Source: Flavobacteriaceae bacterium | GTDB taxonomy: Bacteria > Bacteroidota > Bacteroidia > Flavobacteriales > Flavobacteriaceae | Direction of reading: 5' to 3' | NCBI GenBank assembly: GCA_016649715.1 | Contig: JAENXC010000007.1 | Coordinates: 1-64,000 of the forward strand | Length of the DNA: 64,000 bases | Shown here: in pieces, positions 52,273 to 60,482 of the stretch | Layout: every line of letters begins with the position of its first letter | Position numbering within the stretch: position 1 is the stretch's first letter | Position numbers and translations under genes: made by a program | Notes under the pieces: generated by a model | What the model was told of the DNA's origin: nothing | What the model saw: the letters and a program-made list of their open reading frames with translations, nothing else | Databases searched by the model: none

Positions 52273-53127
52273 CTACCTCGCATTCAACCCAAATGTATTT
52301 TGCACGGCTTCGTACCAATCGTCATCGTTTGTAGCATTCCAATCCACCCATTGTTCATCAGTCATAGAAGCTCTCCATGCAATAAATGGTTCTGCATCTG
52401 GGCCAACAGGATGTCTTAATTTCCAAGTGTTGTTTTCTGCAATTTCCAAAATTTTGTCAGCCACAAGTGTTGGTGGTGTTGGTGTTTGGAGCGATGCTGA
52501 AAAAAGGCCTGCCAAACGTTTGGAATTTGGATAAATTGATTTTTCATCTACTGAAATATCATTTGCCATTTGCGTATTGATGATACCAGGTTCTACGATG
52601 GCAACCTTAACATTAAAAGGTTTCATTTCCTGGGCAAGTGCTTCGCTAATAGCTTCAAGCGCAAATTTGCTTGCGGCATATGCACCCAAAGGACTATTGG
52701 CAATATGGCCAGATACCGAAGCGACATTAATAATGCAACCTTTTTTGTTTTTTCGCATTTGAGGCAACAAAGCTTTGGTACACCTAAGTACTCCCAAATA
52801 ATTGGTGTTCATAACGGATTGAAAATCGTCCATCGACATTTCTTCAATAGAACCATGACGTTCGATGCCTGCATTGTTGACAAGTACATCTACCGAACTA
52901 TTTTTTTGAATGATATCATCCATACATTTCTTTACGGAAGCATCAGAATCGACATCCATTTTAGATATCGTGATGTCCAAAGATTCGTCTTTAATTTTTT
53001 GTTTAAAATCGGAAGCTCCGTCGGGATTTCGCATAGTAGCAAACACTTTATAGCCTTCGCGACCAAATGCCAATGCTGTTTCAAGGCCAATGCCTTTGCT
53101 TGTTCCTGTGATGAGTACTGTTTTCAT
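52273..53127 (-). CDS. Short-chain dehydrogenase/reductase
   Basis: 284 residues from MKTVLITGTSKGIG; an upstream Met at 53151 adds nine residues in the leader. Classical SDR motifs: TGTSKGIGLE (cofactor), NNAGIERHG, VASVSGHIANSPLGAYAASKFALE (Ser, Tyr, Lys catalytic set), VEPGIINTQMA. The substrate is unknown. It is downstream of the cupin-SnoaL gene in the long minus-strand cluster. Confidence 0.9.
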   Translation of the reverse strand: MKTVLITGTSKGIGLETALAFGREGYKVFATMRNPDGASDFKQKIKDESLDITISKMDVDSDASVKKCMDDIIQKNSSVDVLVNNAGIERHGSIEEMSMDDFQSVMNTNYLGVLRCTKALLPQMRKNKKGCIINVASVSGHIANSPLGAYAASKFALEAISEALAQEMKPFNVKVAIVEPGIINTQMANDISVDEKSIYPNSKRLAGLFSASLQTPTPPTLVADKILEIAENNTWKLRHPVGPDAEPFIAWRASMTDEQWVDWNATNDDDWYEAVQNTFGLNAR

Positions 53128-53189
53128 ATTGTTTGTGTTTAGTTTAATCAAAAAGCCAACTTCATTTATAGAGCTGGCTTTTGTTTATT

Positions 53190-54047
53190 TTATTTCTTCT
53201 CCACGTCAGCCAGTTTTTTTGTATCCACATATTGCTGAAATGCTATTATTTTCCCATCTTTTAGCGTCCAAAGATGCGCTACTTGTGCATCAATATTTTT
53301 ACCTGTAGCTTTAACTTTTGCTTCATATCGCAATGTGGCAAGAACTTGGTTGTTGCTCATTTCGTGAAGTTTAATATTCTTCAATTTGAAACCGTCATAC
53401 ATTGCGCCAAGAGGAACAAAGACACCATTAAGAACTGCATCTGGACCAATGTAGGGATTGCCATTTGCTAATGAATTACTTTCGGCTTCGTTCCAAACTA
53501 TTTTGGCATCCATTGCACCAAGTACTGAAGGAATATCACCAACTGCAAATGCTTTGTAAAGTCCATCAACAACAGCCACATTTTGATCTGTATTTCCATC
53601 TTTCATCTCAACCCGAATAAGCTTTACAGTTTCTGTTTTACTCAAATTTTCAGCTTGATGCGGTGCTTCAGGATTTTTGAATATGGTTAACGGATACGAT
53701 GGCGGTTCCGGGAACTTTCGGGAATCGAGAATTACATTGCCTTTGCCGTCATAATCTATAAAATCGCTTGCACTCATTATATAAAGCGTACTTGGCCATT
53801 GATGATGGTGAAGTGGTTCTTTTTCGCCCGGTAGTAGTGTTACTTCCAGCACCCTAACCTTATCGTTTTCCAACAGAATTTTATGGTTTTTGGGAGCGGC
53901 CACAACTGCATCAAGTTCTGGGGGCCAATCGGCAGGATTACCGGTTTTATAGGCAAATGTTTTTGCATCTAATTTTTCTTGACCAAATGAAGCCATCGTA
54001 ATTAAAATGACAGCGATAAGTAACAGGTAATTTTTAATAGTTTTCAT
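53190..54047 (-). CDS. Exported cupin plus SnoaL-like fusion protein
   Basis: 285 residues with signal peptide (ending MASFGQ). Cupin domain about 45-140 with metal-ligand-like PLHHHQWPSTLYIM and EAPHQAENLSK; SnoaL/NTF2-like domain about 160-280 (YKAFAVGDIPSVLGAMDAKIVW, HLWTLKDGKIIAFQQYVDT). The fusion suggests a small-molecule binding or isomerising role outside the cytoplasm. The reaction cannot be told. It lies between the RidA-like lipoprotein gene and the SDR gene. Confidence 0.83.
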   Translation of the reverse strand: MKTIKNYLLLIAVILITMASFGQEKLDAKTFAYKTGNPADWPPELDAVVAAPKNHKILLENDKVRVLEVTLLPGEKEPLHHHQWPSTLYIMSASDFIDYDGKGNVILDSRKFPEPPSYPLTIFKNPEAPHQAENLSKTETVKLIRVEMKDGNTDQNVAVVDGLYKAFAVGDIPSVLGAMDAKIVWNEAESNSLANGNPYIGPDAVLNGVFVPLGAMYDGFKLKNIKLHEMSNNQVLATLRYEAKVKATGKNIDAQVAHLWTLKDGKIIAFQQYVDTKKLADVEKK

Positions 54048-54078
54048 TTTATATGTTTTAAATTTTCATTTTTAAATG

Positions 54079-54600
54079 TTATTCCGCTTTATGAACTTCC
54101 AATTCTATTTCAATCATAAATTCGGGGAGCGCTAATTCCTTTACTCCAAGCCATGATCCAGTTGGAAATTGTTTTTTATAGATTTCGGCTCTATAGCCAG
54201 CCACTTCTAAAAATTTAGGCATGTTTGTAGTGAAGACATTTTCTACAACCACATCGTCAAAGGTGCAACCGTAATGTTTCAGGACTTTTTCCAAATCGGC
54301 ATAACAGTTTTTCATTTGCTGTTCAAAATCGCCAACAGCGGTTGGATTGCCATCGTCGTCCATACTCACCGCACCAGATATTTTGATGTCGTTGCCAATT
54401 TTTACCGCATGCGTATAGCCATAGGCTTTTTCTACTTCGGGGCGTAGCAGAAAATAGTCTGGAGTTTCATTTACCGCAACTGTTTCAGTGTGTTCAGATT
54501 TTTCTACAGTTGTTTCTGCTTTGGCTTTTTCGTTGCAGCTTGAGAATGACATTGCCGCGACTAAAACGATTGCCAAGGTTGTAAATTTTGTTGTTTTCAT
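54079..54600 (-). CDS. RidA-like lipoprotein
   Basis: 173 residues. Lipobox MSFSSC (Cys at about 22), then a RidA/YjgF domain (about 55-170): HAVKIGNDIKISGAVSMDD, QQMKNCYADLEKVLKHYGC, VVVENVFTTNMPKF, GSWLGVKELALPEFMIEIE. The usual Arg of imine-deaminating RidA (in a xxSRxxV motif) is not obvious, so activity may differ. An exported RidA domain is uncommon. Between the methyltransferase and cupin-SnoaL genes. Confidence 0.82.
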   Translation of the reverse strand: MKTTKFTTLAIVLVAAMSFSSCNEKAKAETTVEKSEHTETVAVNETPDYFLLRPEVEKAYGYTHAVKIGNDIKISGAVSMDDDGNPTAVGDFEQQMKNCYADLEKVLKHYGCTFDDVVVENVFTTNMPKFLEVAGYRAEIYKKQFPTGSWLGVKELALPEFMIEIELEVHKAE

Positions 54601-54632
54601 TTCAATGTTTATTTAATGGGAATGAAATTTTA

Positions 54633-55667
54633 TTATTTATAAGCGATTGCAGCGCTCGCCGGTCCAACCAATGGCATTAATGTGGTGGAAGTAAAGCCCG
54701 CTTTTTTTGTCCACCTGTTGAAATCTTCAAAGGTGAAATCAAAACCGTTTTCGGTTTCAATCAACATATTTAATGACATTAACAATCCAAAAGCATTTTC
54801 ACTTCGGGCATCATCGATAATGTTTTCTATTACTACCAAGGCACCACCATCTGGCAAGGCCTTGTACGCTTTTTCAATAAGTGTGAGTTTCTCTTGTTCT
54901 CCCCAATCATGCAAAACATTACCCATGGTGATGATATCGGCTTTTGGGAAATCAACTTTAAAAAAATCGCCAGATGTAAGCGTAATGTTATCACTCAAAT
55001 TCATAGCATTTATAATGTCTTTGGCAATAGGCGCTACCTGTGGCAAATCAAAAGAGGTGCACTGCATATGAGGATTGTTCCTAACAATATGTGCCGAAAA
55101 ATGGCCGCCACAACCACCAATATCACAAAGGGTTTTGTATTTTGAAAAATCGAATTTTTTTGAAAAGGTTATAAAATTTCCAGTTTGCACACTGGCCATG
55201 GCATGAATAAATTCGCTAAGTTTGGCAGGATCGGCATAGATGAGATCAAATAGCGATTGGCCATTATTTTTGGCTTCGTTTTGAGGCAAGCCAGTTTTTA
55301 GACCAACTTCCAAATCGTTCCAAAAAGAAAACAAACGGTTATTGGCCATTTCCAAAATACCGCCAATATAAGAAGGTTTGTTTTTGTCGAGAAACAGATC
55401 TGTCTCTACGGTATTCTTGTAAATAGCTGTTTCTTTGATTCCGGTTCGGTTTAAAAACCCTAAAGCGACCAATGCGTCCAGAAAGTCATAAAGGCTTCTG
55501 TTGTGCAGGCCCAATTTGGTTTGAATGTCTAGTCCAGATTTTTCTCCTTTTGTCAAAAGTGTGAATAAATTCATATTTACAGCTGTAAGCAATGTTTTTG
55601 ATGCCCAAAATCCTGTTCCCATTTGAAGGATTGCTGCTGGTGTTGGTTGTGTGTTTGTGGTTTCCAT
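54633..55667 (-). CDS. O-methyltransferase, acetylserotonin/hydroxyneurosporene type
   Basis: 344 residues. N-terminal dimerisation winged helix (about 1-100; LLTAVNMNLFTLLTKG) and C-terminal SAM domain (about 165-340): TLCDIGGCGGHFSAHIV (SAM loop), SFDLPQVAPIAK, DIITMGNVLHDWGEQEKL (catalytic His), ALPDGGALVVIENII. Cytoplasmic. The methyl acceptor is unknown, but such enzymes modify small hydroxylated aromatics, so the surrounding cluster may handle one. Confidence 0.9.
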   Translation of the reverse strand: METTNTQPTPAAILQMGTGFWASKTLLTAVNMNLFTLLTKGEKSGLDIQTKLGLHNRSLYDFLDALVALGFLNRTGIKETAIYKNTVETDLFLDKNKPSYIGGILEMANNRLFSFWNDLEVGLKTGLPQNEAKNNGQSLFDLIYADPAKLSEFIHAMASVQTGNFITFSKKFDFSKYKTLCDIGGCGGHFSAHIVRNNPHMQCTSFDLPQVAPIAKDIINAMNLSDNITLTSGDFFKVDFPKADIITMGNVLHDWGEQEKLTLIEKAYKALPDGGALVVIENIIDDARSENAFGLLMSLNMLIETENGFDFTFEDFNRWTKKAGFTSTTLMPLVGPASAAIAYK

Positions 55668-55693
55668 TTATATTTTAGATTTATAGTTCAATT

Positions 55694-56629
55694 TTAATTG
55701 TCACTACCATATTTAATCTGCCTACTATATTCTTCAGCATCAAAAGTCCCTTTTGATTCTTTTATCAAACCCTTGTCATCCAATTGCCAAAGCTCAAAAC
55801 CGCTGATGTTTACTTTTTTTCCAGTGCCGTTGAGACCTGTGGTGGTTCCGGTCAACGTCCAATGAAATTCAGTACCCTTTGAGGTTTTAACTAAGCTGTC
55901 AAAAGCGACAATCATATCATCTGGAAAGGCATCCATAAAGGCTTTGGCATCTTTCGCAATTGCAGTTCTACCAACTGAAGCATTGCCATTGTTTATATTA
56001 AGAGAGCCATTTTCGATATAAAATAAAGCCACAAAATCTGGGTTTTGACTGCACCAAGCCTGTGCATAACTTTTGGAGAAGACGATTGGGTCGTAAATTC
56101 TTTCAGCTTCTGGAATACGGGTTGAGGTGAACGAAATATTGATAAACTTCCAAACCTCGTTTTCCTTTATCAATGTGAAATAATCGATGTTGTGCAAAAG
56201 TGGAACTCCAAAAGCATGTAAAACAGCATCGGCTTTTACAAATGCCAAATGTCCATCGCTTACGTGGATTGTGTAATTTCTTACAGGTTCGTAATACGGA
56301 CGGTTGGTTTTTCCTTTTGCTGCCTCCACATAATCTGTAAAAAGCATTGTTTCGGAAATCCATTTGCCATCCTGCAATCTTGCAATCCCTACATTGGCAT
56401 TGCTCGCCATCATTTTTTCCATCGCATCGAGATCATAGTTTCCCGCAACTTTTAGAAAATGTTCAATGGTTGCTTTTACGTTCGCTTCGTCTTGGGTCCA
56501 AACTTTCATTGTTGTCTTTGTCGTTTGTGAATTTTTCATTACATCGGAATTTTGACCAACTGCGTGATTTACCTTCACCAAGCTGAAGGCAAGGCCTATC
56601 AAAAAATAATATTTAAAGGTTGTTGTCAT
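55694..56629 (-). CDS. Exported two-domain SnoaL/NTF2-like protein
   Basis: 311 residues with signal peptide (ending VNHAVGQ). Two NTF2-like units: about 45-170 (IEHFLKVAGNYDLDAMEKMM, VWKFINISFTSTR) and about 180-305 (YAQAWCSQNPDFVALFYIENG, WQLDDKGLIKESKGTF). SnoaL-type cavities bind or isomerise small molecules. No catalytic Asp/His pair can be assigned. In the 52-61 kb cluster, upstream of the methyltransferase gene. Confidence 0.8.
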   Translation of the reverse strand: MTTTFKYYFLIGLAFSLVKVNHAVGQNSDVMKNSQTTKTTMKVWTQDEANVKATIEHFLKVAGNYDLDAMEKMMASNANVGIARLQDGKWISETMLFTDYVEAAKGKTNRPYYEPVRNYTIHVSDGHLAFVKADAVLHAFGVPLLHNIDYFTLIKENEVWKFINISFTSTRIPEAERIYDPIVFSKSYAQAWCSQNPDFVALFYIENGSLNINNGNASVGRTAIAKDAKAFMDAFPDDMIVAFDSLVKTSKGTEFHWTLTGTTTGLNGTGKKVNISGFELWQLDDKGLIKESKGTFDAEEYSRQIKYGSDN

Positions 56630-56704
56630 TTTGATAGAGATTTAAGCATTCAAAAAATTTATAGTTTTGGTCATGGTTCTTGAATCTCGGTTCTCTCATC
56701 TCTT

Positions 56705-57139
56705 TCAATGATATTCCTTCACAATAATCGATTTTGTGGAAGCCGAATTTTCTCGCAATTTCGCCACTGTTTTGTATTCCTCGGAAGTTGCAAAATTTTG
56801 AAGTTGCTCCATCGAGTCCCACCGAATTATAATGAACCGGTTAGGGTTCCAGTTTCCTTCTACGGGTGTCACTTTTCGGTCTGGATCTGGGTCAAACGCC
56901 ATCCCACCTGAACGCACCAAATAAATTCCCCCAAATTTTTCAATAAGCGGTTCCACTTTTAACCGATACTGTTGGTATTGAAGTGAATCGTGGACGGTAA
57001 TGTCCAAAACCATTAATATTTTTTCCGAAGGCATGCCAGTTACAGCCGATTCGCGGTTGCTGTGCGGATCACTGTTCTGTGCCTTCACCGAAATAATCCC
57101 CAACAGAAAGAAAATCAGGAGCTGTGTTTTTATTTTCAT
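56705..57139 (-). CDS. Exported DUF1330 protein
   Basis: 144 residues with signal peptide (ending ISVKAQ). DUF1330 ferredoxin-like fold: MVLDITVHDSLQYQQYRLKV, GGIYLVRSGG, RFIIIRWDSMEQLQNFATSEEY. DUF1330 is normally cytoplasmic, so export is unusual. Function unknown. A shadow reading frame overlaps its 3' end but has no support. Confidence 0.83.
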   Translation of the reverse strand: MKIKTQLLIFFLLGIISVKAQNSDPHSNRESAVTGMPSEKILMVLDITVHDSLQYQQYRLKVEPLIEKFGGIYLVRSGGMAFDPDPDRKVTPVEGNWNPNRFIIIRWDSMEQLQNFATSEEYKTVAKLRENSASTKSIIVKEYH

Positions 57140-57161
57140 GTTTTTTTATTTTTAATCGGCT

Positions 57162-57196
57162 GTGAGCAATGAGCTTTGAGTCTTTACTCTTTGCTC
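57162..57196. repeat. Degenerate heptanucleotide repeat
   Basis: GTGAGCA, ATGAGCT, TTGAGTC, TTTACTC and TTTGCTC follow one another at exact 7-bp spacing. Each differs from the next, so this is an old, decayed array. It lies between the DUF1330 gene and the 57211-57549 gene. Confidence 0.75.
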
Positions 57197-57210
57197 TCTT
57201 TTCTTTTCTC

Positions 57211-57549
57211 TCAATAAAGTATGTTGTCTAACACCCAACCCAAGTTGCGCTCTTTCATATTGATTTTGTTATCTGAAGAAAAGACTTGCTGAATTTCTTT
57301 TTTTAGCGAAGCGAGTTCCTTGTTTGAATATTCGTGCATTTCCAGTGCATATTGTATCTTTTCCAAGCTTTCATCTTCGTCATCATTGCAAAATTCCTTA
57401 TACATCTTTTCGAAAATAGCTGCTGGGGTTTTCGTCTTGATCAAGTTGAGTTCCTCTTCGGCTTCCACTTGATCTGCTTTTGCGCAGAGTAACAGAATAT
57501 AGGTTTTCAGTTCTTCCTTGCTCCATTGTGTTTGTTCTGTTTTCATCAC
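57211..57549 (-). CDS. Small helical hypothetical protein
   Basis: 112 residues, no signal peptide. Almost entirely helical and acidic: WSKEELKTYILLLCAKADQV, IFEKMYKEFCNDDEDESLEK, and ELASLKKEIQQVF. It has a TerB-like feel (helical, acidic, metal-ligand-like), but I cannot confirm it. Cytoplasmic gene within the mostly exported cluster. Confidence 0.62.
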   Translation of the reverse strand: MMKTEQTQWSKEELKTYILLLCAKADQVEAEEELNLIKTKTPAAIFEKMYKEFCNDDEDESLEKIQYALEMHEYSNKELASLKKEIQQVFSSDNKINMKERNLGWVLDNILY

Positions 57550-57644
57550 TTTATATTTTTTTTAGTGTGAAGTATGGTTTGAAACTTTATAAAGAAAAAG
57601 TGTATGGCACAGCACAGCCGAACCATACACTCCTCATGCCTGTC

Positions 57645-58415
57645 TTATTTTCTTTCGGAAACTTTCACGTCGCCACTAATGCCACTTAAATCTGGGCGAT
57701 AAGCCCACAGTTCACTTTCCCCTCCATCGGTTACGGCGTACCAGTCTTTTAAAAACTGGCTCCAACTTCCTGCACCGTACACTTCGTCAAATTTTTTGTC
57801 CAGCCCATTGTCGATTCCCAACCACGCCGATTTGTCAAAAAATGAGATTACCGCCAAATCCCGTCCTTCTTTAGTGCTGGAAAATTCGTTGGTGTAGATC
57901 CCGAAAGTTTGGTTCGGCAGTTTTTCGGTGTAAACTTTTTTTATTTTTTCAATAAGCTTCATCGCATCCTTCATTTTGCCGCGCGTTACGTCATAGTAAT
58001 CTACCAAAAGGTTTTTTAGCGTAAAATCTTTTGGAAAGTTGGACAGTTCCGAGTTGAATTTCCAATAACTCTGTTGGCCGCTTCCGGGCATACTGTATGC
58101 AGCTACATTGCTGTCCCAATCTGTATCATGGCCATCCTTTTGGGCAGGTCGGTTATCCAAAGAGCTCCAAGGAAATGGTCCCATAACCCATACGTAGTTC
58201 CCAGTATTTGGTCCGTTGGAAATTGTATACACACGTGCCCCGTAAGGGCCGTCGCCATGAAACTTCTTGTTGTGTGCCGTAATACCTTTTTCAAACTGAT
58301 TTATTTGAGTTGGGTTAGGCGTTAACAGTGCATTTTCGAATACGCCGTATTCGGTACTGTTTTGTGATATTGCCATTAGCGGCAATAAAAGCATTGCAAA
58401 AATTAATTTTTTCAT
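57645..58415 (-). CDS. Exported protein of unknown function
   Basis: 256 residues with signal peptide (MKKLIFAMLLLPLMAISQ). Sequence has repeated aromatic/Gly stretches (GPYGARVYTISNGPNTGNYVWVMGPFPW, read in part) and FGIYTNEFSSTKEGRDLAVISFFDKSAW, suggesting paired ferredoxin-like (dimeric barrel) units. I do not recognise a family. In the 52-61 kb cluster. Confidence 0.7.
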   Translation of the reverse strand: MKKLIFAMLLLPLMAISQNSTEYGVFENALLTPNPTQINQFEKGITAHNKKFHGDGPYGARVYTISNGPNTGNYVWVMGPFPWSSLDNRPAQKDGHDTDWDSNVAAYSMPGSGQQSYWKFNSELSNFPKDFTLKNLLVDYYDVTRGKMKDAMKLIEKIKKVYTEKLPNQTFGIYTNEFSSTKEGRDLAVISFFDKSAWLGIDNGLDKKFDEVYGAGSWSQFLKDWYAVTDGGESELWAYRPDLSGISGDVKVSERK

Positions 58416-58432
58416 GATTTTTAATTTGTGTC

Positions 58433-58447
58433 TCCGCCTTAGGCGGA
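58433..58447. repeat. Short GC palindrome
   Basis: TCCGCC TTA GGCGGA, a perfect 6-bp inverted repeat in the AT-rich leader of the 57645-58415 gene. Probably a dispersed element; not a terminator (no T-run). Confidence 0.6.
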
Positions 58448-58514
58448 TGACGGGTTAGTATTAAATTGTTTTACTATATTAATTAGGGAGTTTATAGTGA
58501 AAAACTTGGGGGGT

Positions 58515-59447
58515 CTAATCCAATAATTTTGCATTGTAATAGGCAGTTTCTGAAATTATTTTTCCTTCATCATTGAAAGTGTCAGTATAAAAAATGGGCA
58601 GTGCGATTGCTTTTTTGTCCGCTTTGCGAATTAAATTGATATTCCACCAAGATTGTACTAATCCCTGATTTCCCATTTCATATTCCAAATAATCTGGATA
58701 GCCTACCATATCTATACTAGCAATGTCATATTTTTCCAAAATCTTCTTGTCTATGGCTTTTTGTTCCGTTAAAGAAATGCTTTCTAAAGTTGGAGAGCTG
58801 GAATTCACGAACTGTACATCTTTATCATAAAAACTATATACTTTGTCCCAATCATTGAACTCCATGGCATAAATCATTTTCCGAACGGTATTGATGTTTT
58901 CGTGATGGTTGTAGATGGTGCCGTTCTTTCTGTCGCTATAACTTTGGCGAATTTCTGAACCAATATTGGCGTTGCTATAGATTATAATGGTTTGTATCTT
59001 ATTGTTTTTATTCACTATGAATAATCGGTGCATAGGTTGGTTTACCTTAACACCTGTTTTTTTGTGAACACCTTTCATGTCTTCCCAAGTCTGTACCCAC
59101 ATCACATCTTTTTGGTTGTCGTCTTTGTATTCCAGTGCATCAGGATAGGCACCCGGGGAGCGGCTTATTGAAAAGTAATCAAGGGCGTCATTCCATCCTT
59201 TTGCAGAACTTGAAAAGCTTGCTTTGTCCTGTCCCTTGTCATTTGGGTCGGTACTCGTGCCATTGTATGCCTTAAAATCATCGGCCAGATAACTGGCTAC
59301 TTTGTCTGAATCTCCACTAACAAAGGCCTGGGTCATAGCCTCTACTGTAGTAATGGACGGATGGTCTATGTAAATAGTTCCGTTCTTTTTTTGCGAATAG
59401 GTAATGCAAGCAATTAGCATCATTACCGATAGAATTGTTGTTTTCAT
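58515..59447 (-). CDS. Exported protein with two NTF2-like domains
   Basis: 310 residues with signal peptide (MKTTILSVMMLIACITYSQ). Two homologous halves: KKNGTIYIDHPSITTVEAMT (about 20) and RKNGTIYNHHENINTVRKMI (about 173) open the first and second unit, each followed by an NTF2-like fold. So the gene arose by internal duplication. Binding or enzymatic role unknown. In the 52-61 kb cluster between the epimerase-like gene and the 57645-58415 gene. Confidence 0.83.
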   Translation of the reverse strand: MKTTILSVMMLIACITYSQKKNGTIYIDHPSITTVEAMTQAFVSGDSDKVASYLADDFKAYNGTSTDPNDKGQDKASFSSSAKGWNDALDYFSISRSPGAYPDALEYKDDNQKDVMWVQTWEDMKGVHKKTGVKVNQPMHRLFIVNKNNKIQTIIIYSNANIGSEIRQSYSDRKNGTIYNHHENINTVRKMIYAMEFNDWDKVYSFYDKDVQFVNSSSPTLESISLTEQKAIDKKILEKYDIASIDMVGYPDYLEYEMGNQGLVQSWWNINLIRKADKKAIALPIFYTDTFNDEGKIISETAYYNAKLLD

Positions 59448-59484
59448 TGTTTATGTATTTATTTAGTTAATATTCTGTTTGATT

Positions 59485-60423
59485 TTACTTTGAATAATTG
59501 TTTAAAGTCTTTTGAACTGGCCTGAATTTCATTTCCAAATCTTTTTGGGCCAGCCCATTCTTATAAATAATGGAGGCGTTGTTTTTCGGCGTTTGGTTGT
59601 TCAGCATCAAGCTCACATCGGAAACTGGGTAGGTTTGGCTGCTCAACAAATAATTTTTCCCGTGAAGTCCTTTTTTGGTTGCGGTCCTGAATATAGCTTC
59701 TGCCACATCTGTAACATCCACGATGGCCAAGGGCACATCCTCGTCATAAAACATTTGGATGAAGGGGTTTGGCGCTATTTTGTGCTTGAACAAAAACTGC
59801 ATTCCTGTTGCGGTTGAGTCCTCACGGGTGCTCAAGGATTTCCCCATGACCATTACCGGCGATACCGAACTTATTTCAAAGAAAAGTTTGGGGTTTTCCG
59901 CAATGAACTTTTCTACCATCTGATTGGCAATAAACTTGGCCTGTGCATACGGATGGCTTTTGGGACTCGTGAATTTTGCGTCGTTTTCATCAAAAACCGC
60001 TGTAGGGGTTTTGTGCCCTGCCGGAAGTGGGAAGTTTGTGTTCCAAGCTCCAACGGAGGCTATAAAAACAACCTTTTCAATTAAAGAAGATTCCTGTATG
60101 GCATTGAGAAAATTTTCGGTTCCTTTAATGGTCGGGTCAAACAGCTCTTTCTGTGGGTCTTTTACGTCCAATTGAAACGGTGTGCCGCCGTGGACCACAA
60201 TTTCGCAATCGCCGATGAAATCCTTCAACGTTTCCAGATCCTCCACTTTCAGCGCAATTATATTGAGGTTGTCCGAATTTTCAAAATTGAAAAGATGCTG
60301 GTACTTTTCGCTTTTTTTAATATCGGTAACCGATACTTTCACGTTGTATCCTTCCTCTAAAAATTTTTTGGTAGTGTGGCTTCCTATAAAGCCCGATCCA
60401 CCTATGATGCCTACTGTTTTCAT
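59485..60423 (-). CDS. NAD-dependent epimerase/dehydratase-like protein
   Basis: 312 residues from MKTVGIIGGSGFIGSHT; the frame runs on upstream through a palindromic repeat (60442-60468), so the later start is preferred. Extended SDR: GGSGFIGSHTTKKFLEEGYN, IVHGGTPFQLDV, VVFIASVGAW, and YAQAKFIANQMVEKF (Tyr-x3-Lys). Resembles dihydroflavonol/aldehyde reductase-type enzymes. Cytoplasmic; substrate unknown. Confidence 0.87.
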   Translation of the reverse strand: MKTVGIIGGSGFIGSHTTKKFLEEGYNVKVSVTDIKKSEKYQHLFNFENSDNLNIIALKVEDLETLKDFIGDCEIVVHGGTPFQLDVKDPQKELFDPTIKGTENFLNAIQESSLIEKVVFIASVGAWNTNFPLPAGHKTPTAVFDENDAKFTSPKSHPYAQAKFIANQMVEKFIAENPKLFFEISSVSPVMVMGKSLSTREDSTATGMQFLFKHKIAPNPFIQMFYDEDVPLAIVDVTDVAEAIFRTATKKGLHGKNYLLSSQTYPVSDVSLMLNNQTPKNNASIIYKNGLAQKDLEMKFRPVQKTLNNYSK

Positions 60424-60441
60424 GATTTCGGGTTTGAAGGG

Positions 60442-60468
60442 CCTAACAGGTTTCAAGTTCCTGTTAGG
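60442..60468. repeat. Intergenic palindrome (CCTAACAGG family)
   Basis: CCTAACAGG and CCTGTTAGG are perfect inverted repeats around TTTCAAGTT. It lies in the gap between the 60483 gene stop and the epimerase-like start. It resembles dispersed palindromes of Bacteroidetes (from memory). Confidence 0.8.
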
Positions 60469-60482
60469 TCTGGCGATTATGT

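Noticed and set aside
52570-53142. A 190-codon open frame on the plus strand
   Set aside because: It lies antisense inside the well-supported SDR gene and its product has no recognisable domain.
54682-55071. A 129-codon open frame on the plus strand
   Set aside because: Antisense shadow of the O-methyltransferase gene; composition is not protein-like.
56613-56822. Minus-strand open frame overlapping the DUF1330 gene
   Set aside because: It lies in another frame of the DUF1330 3' end and has no domain support.
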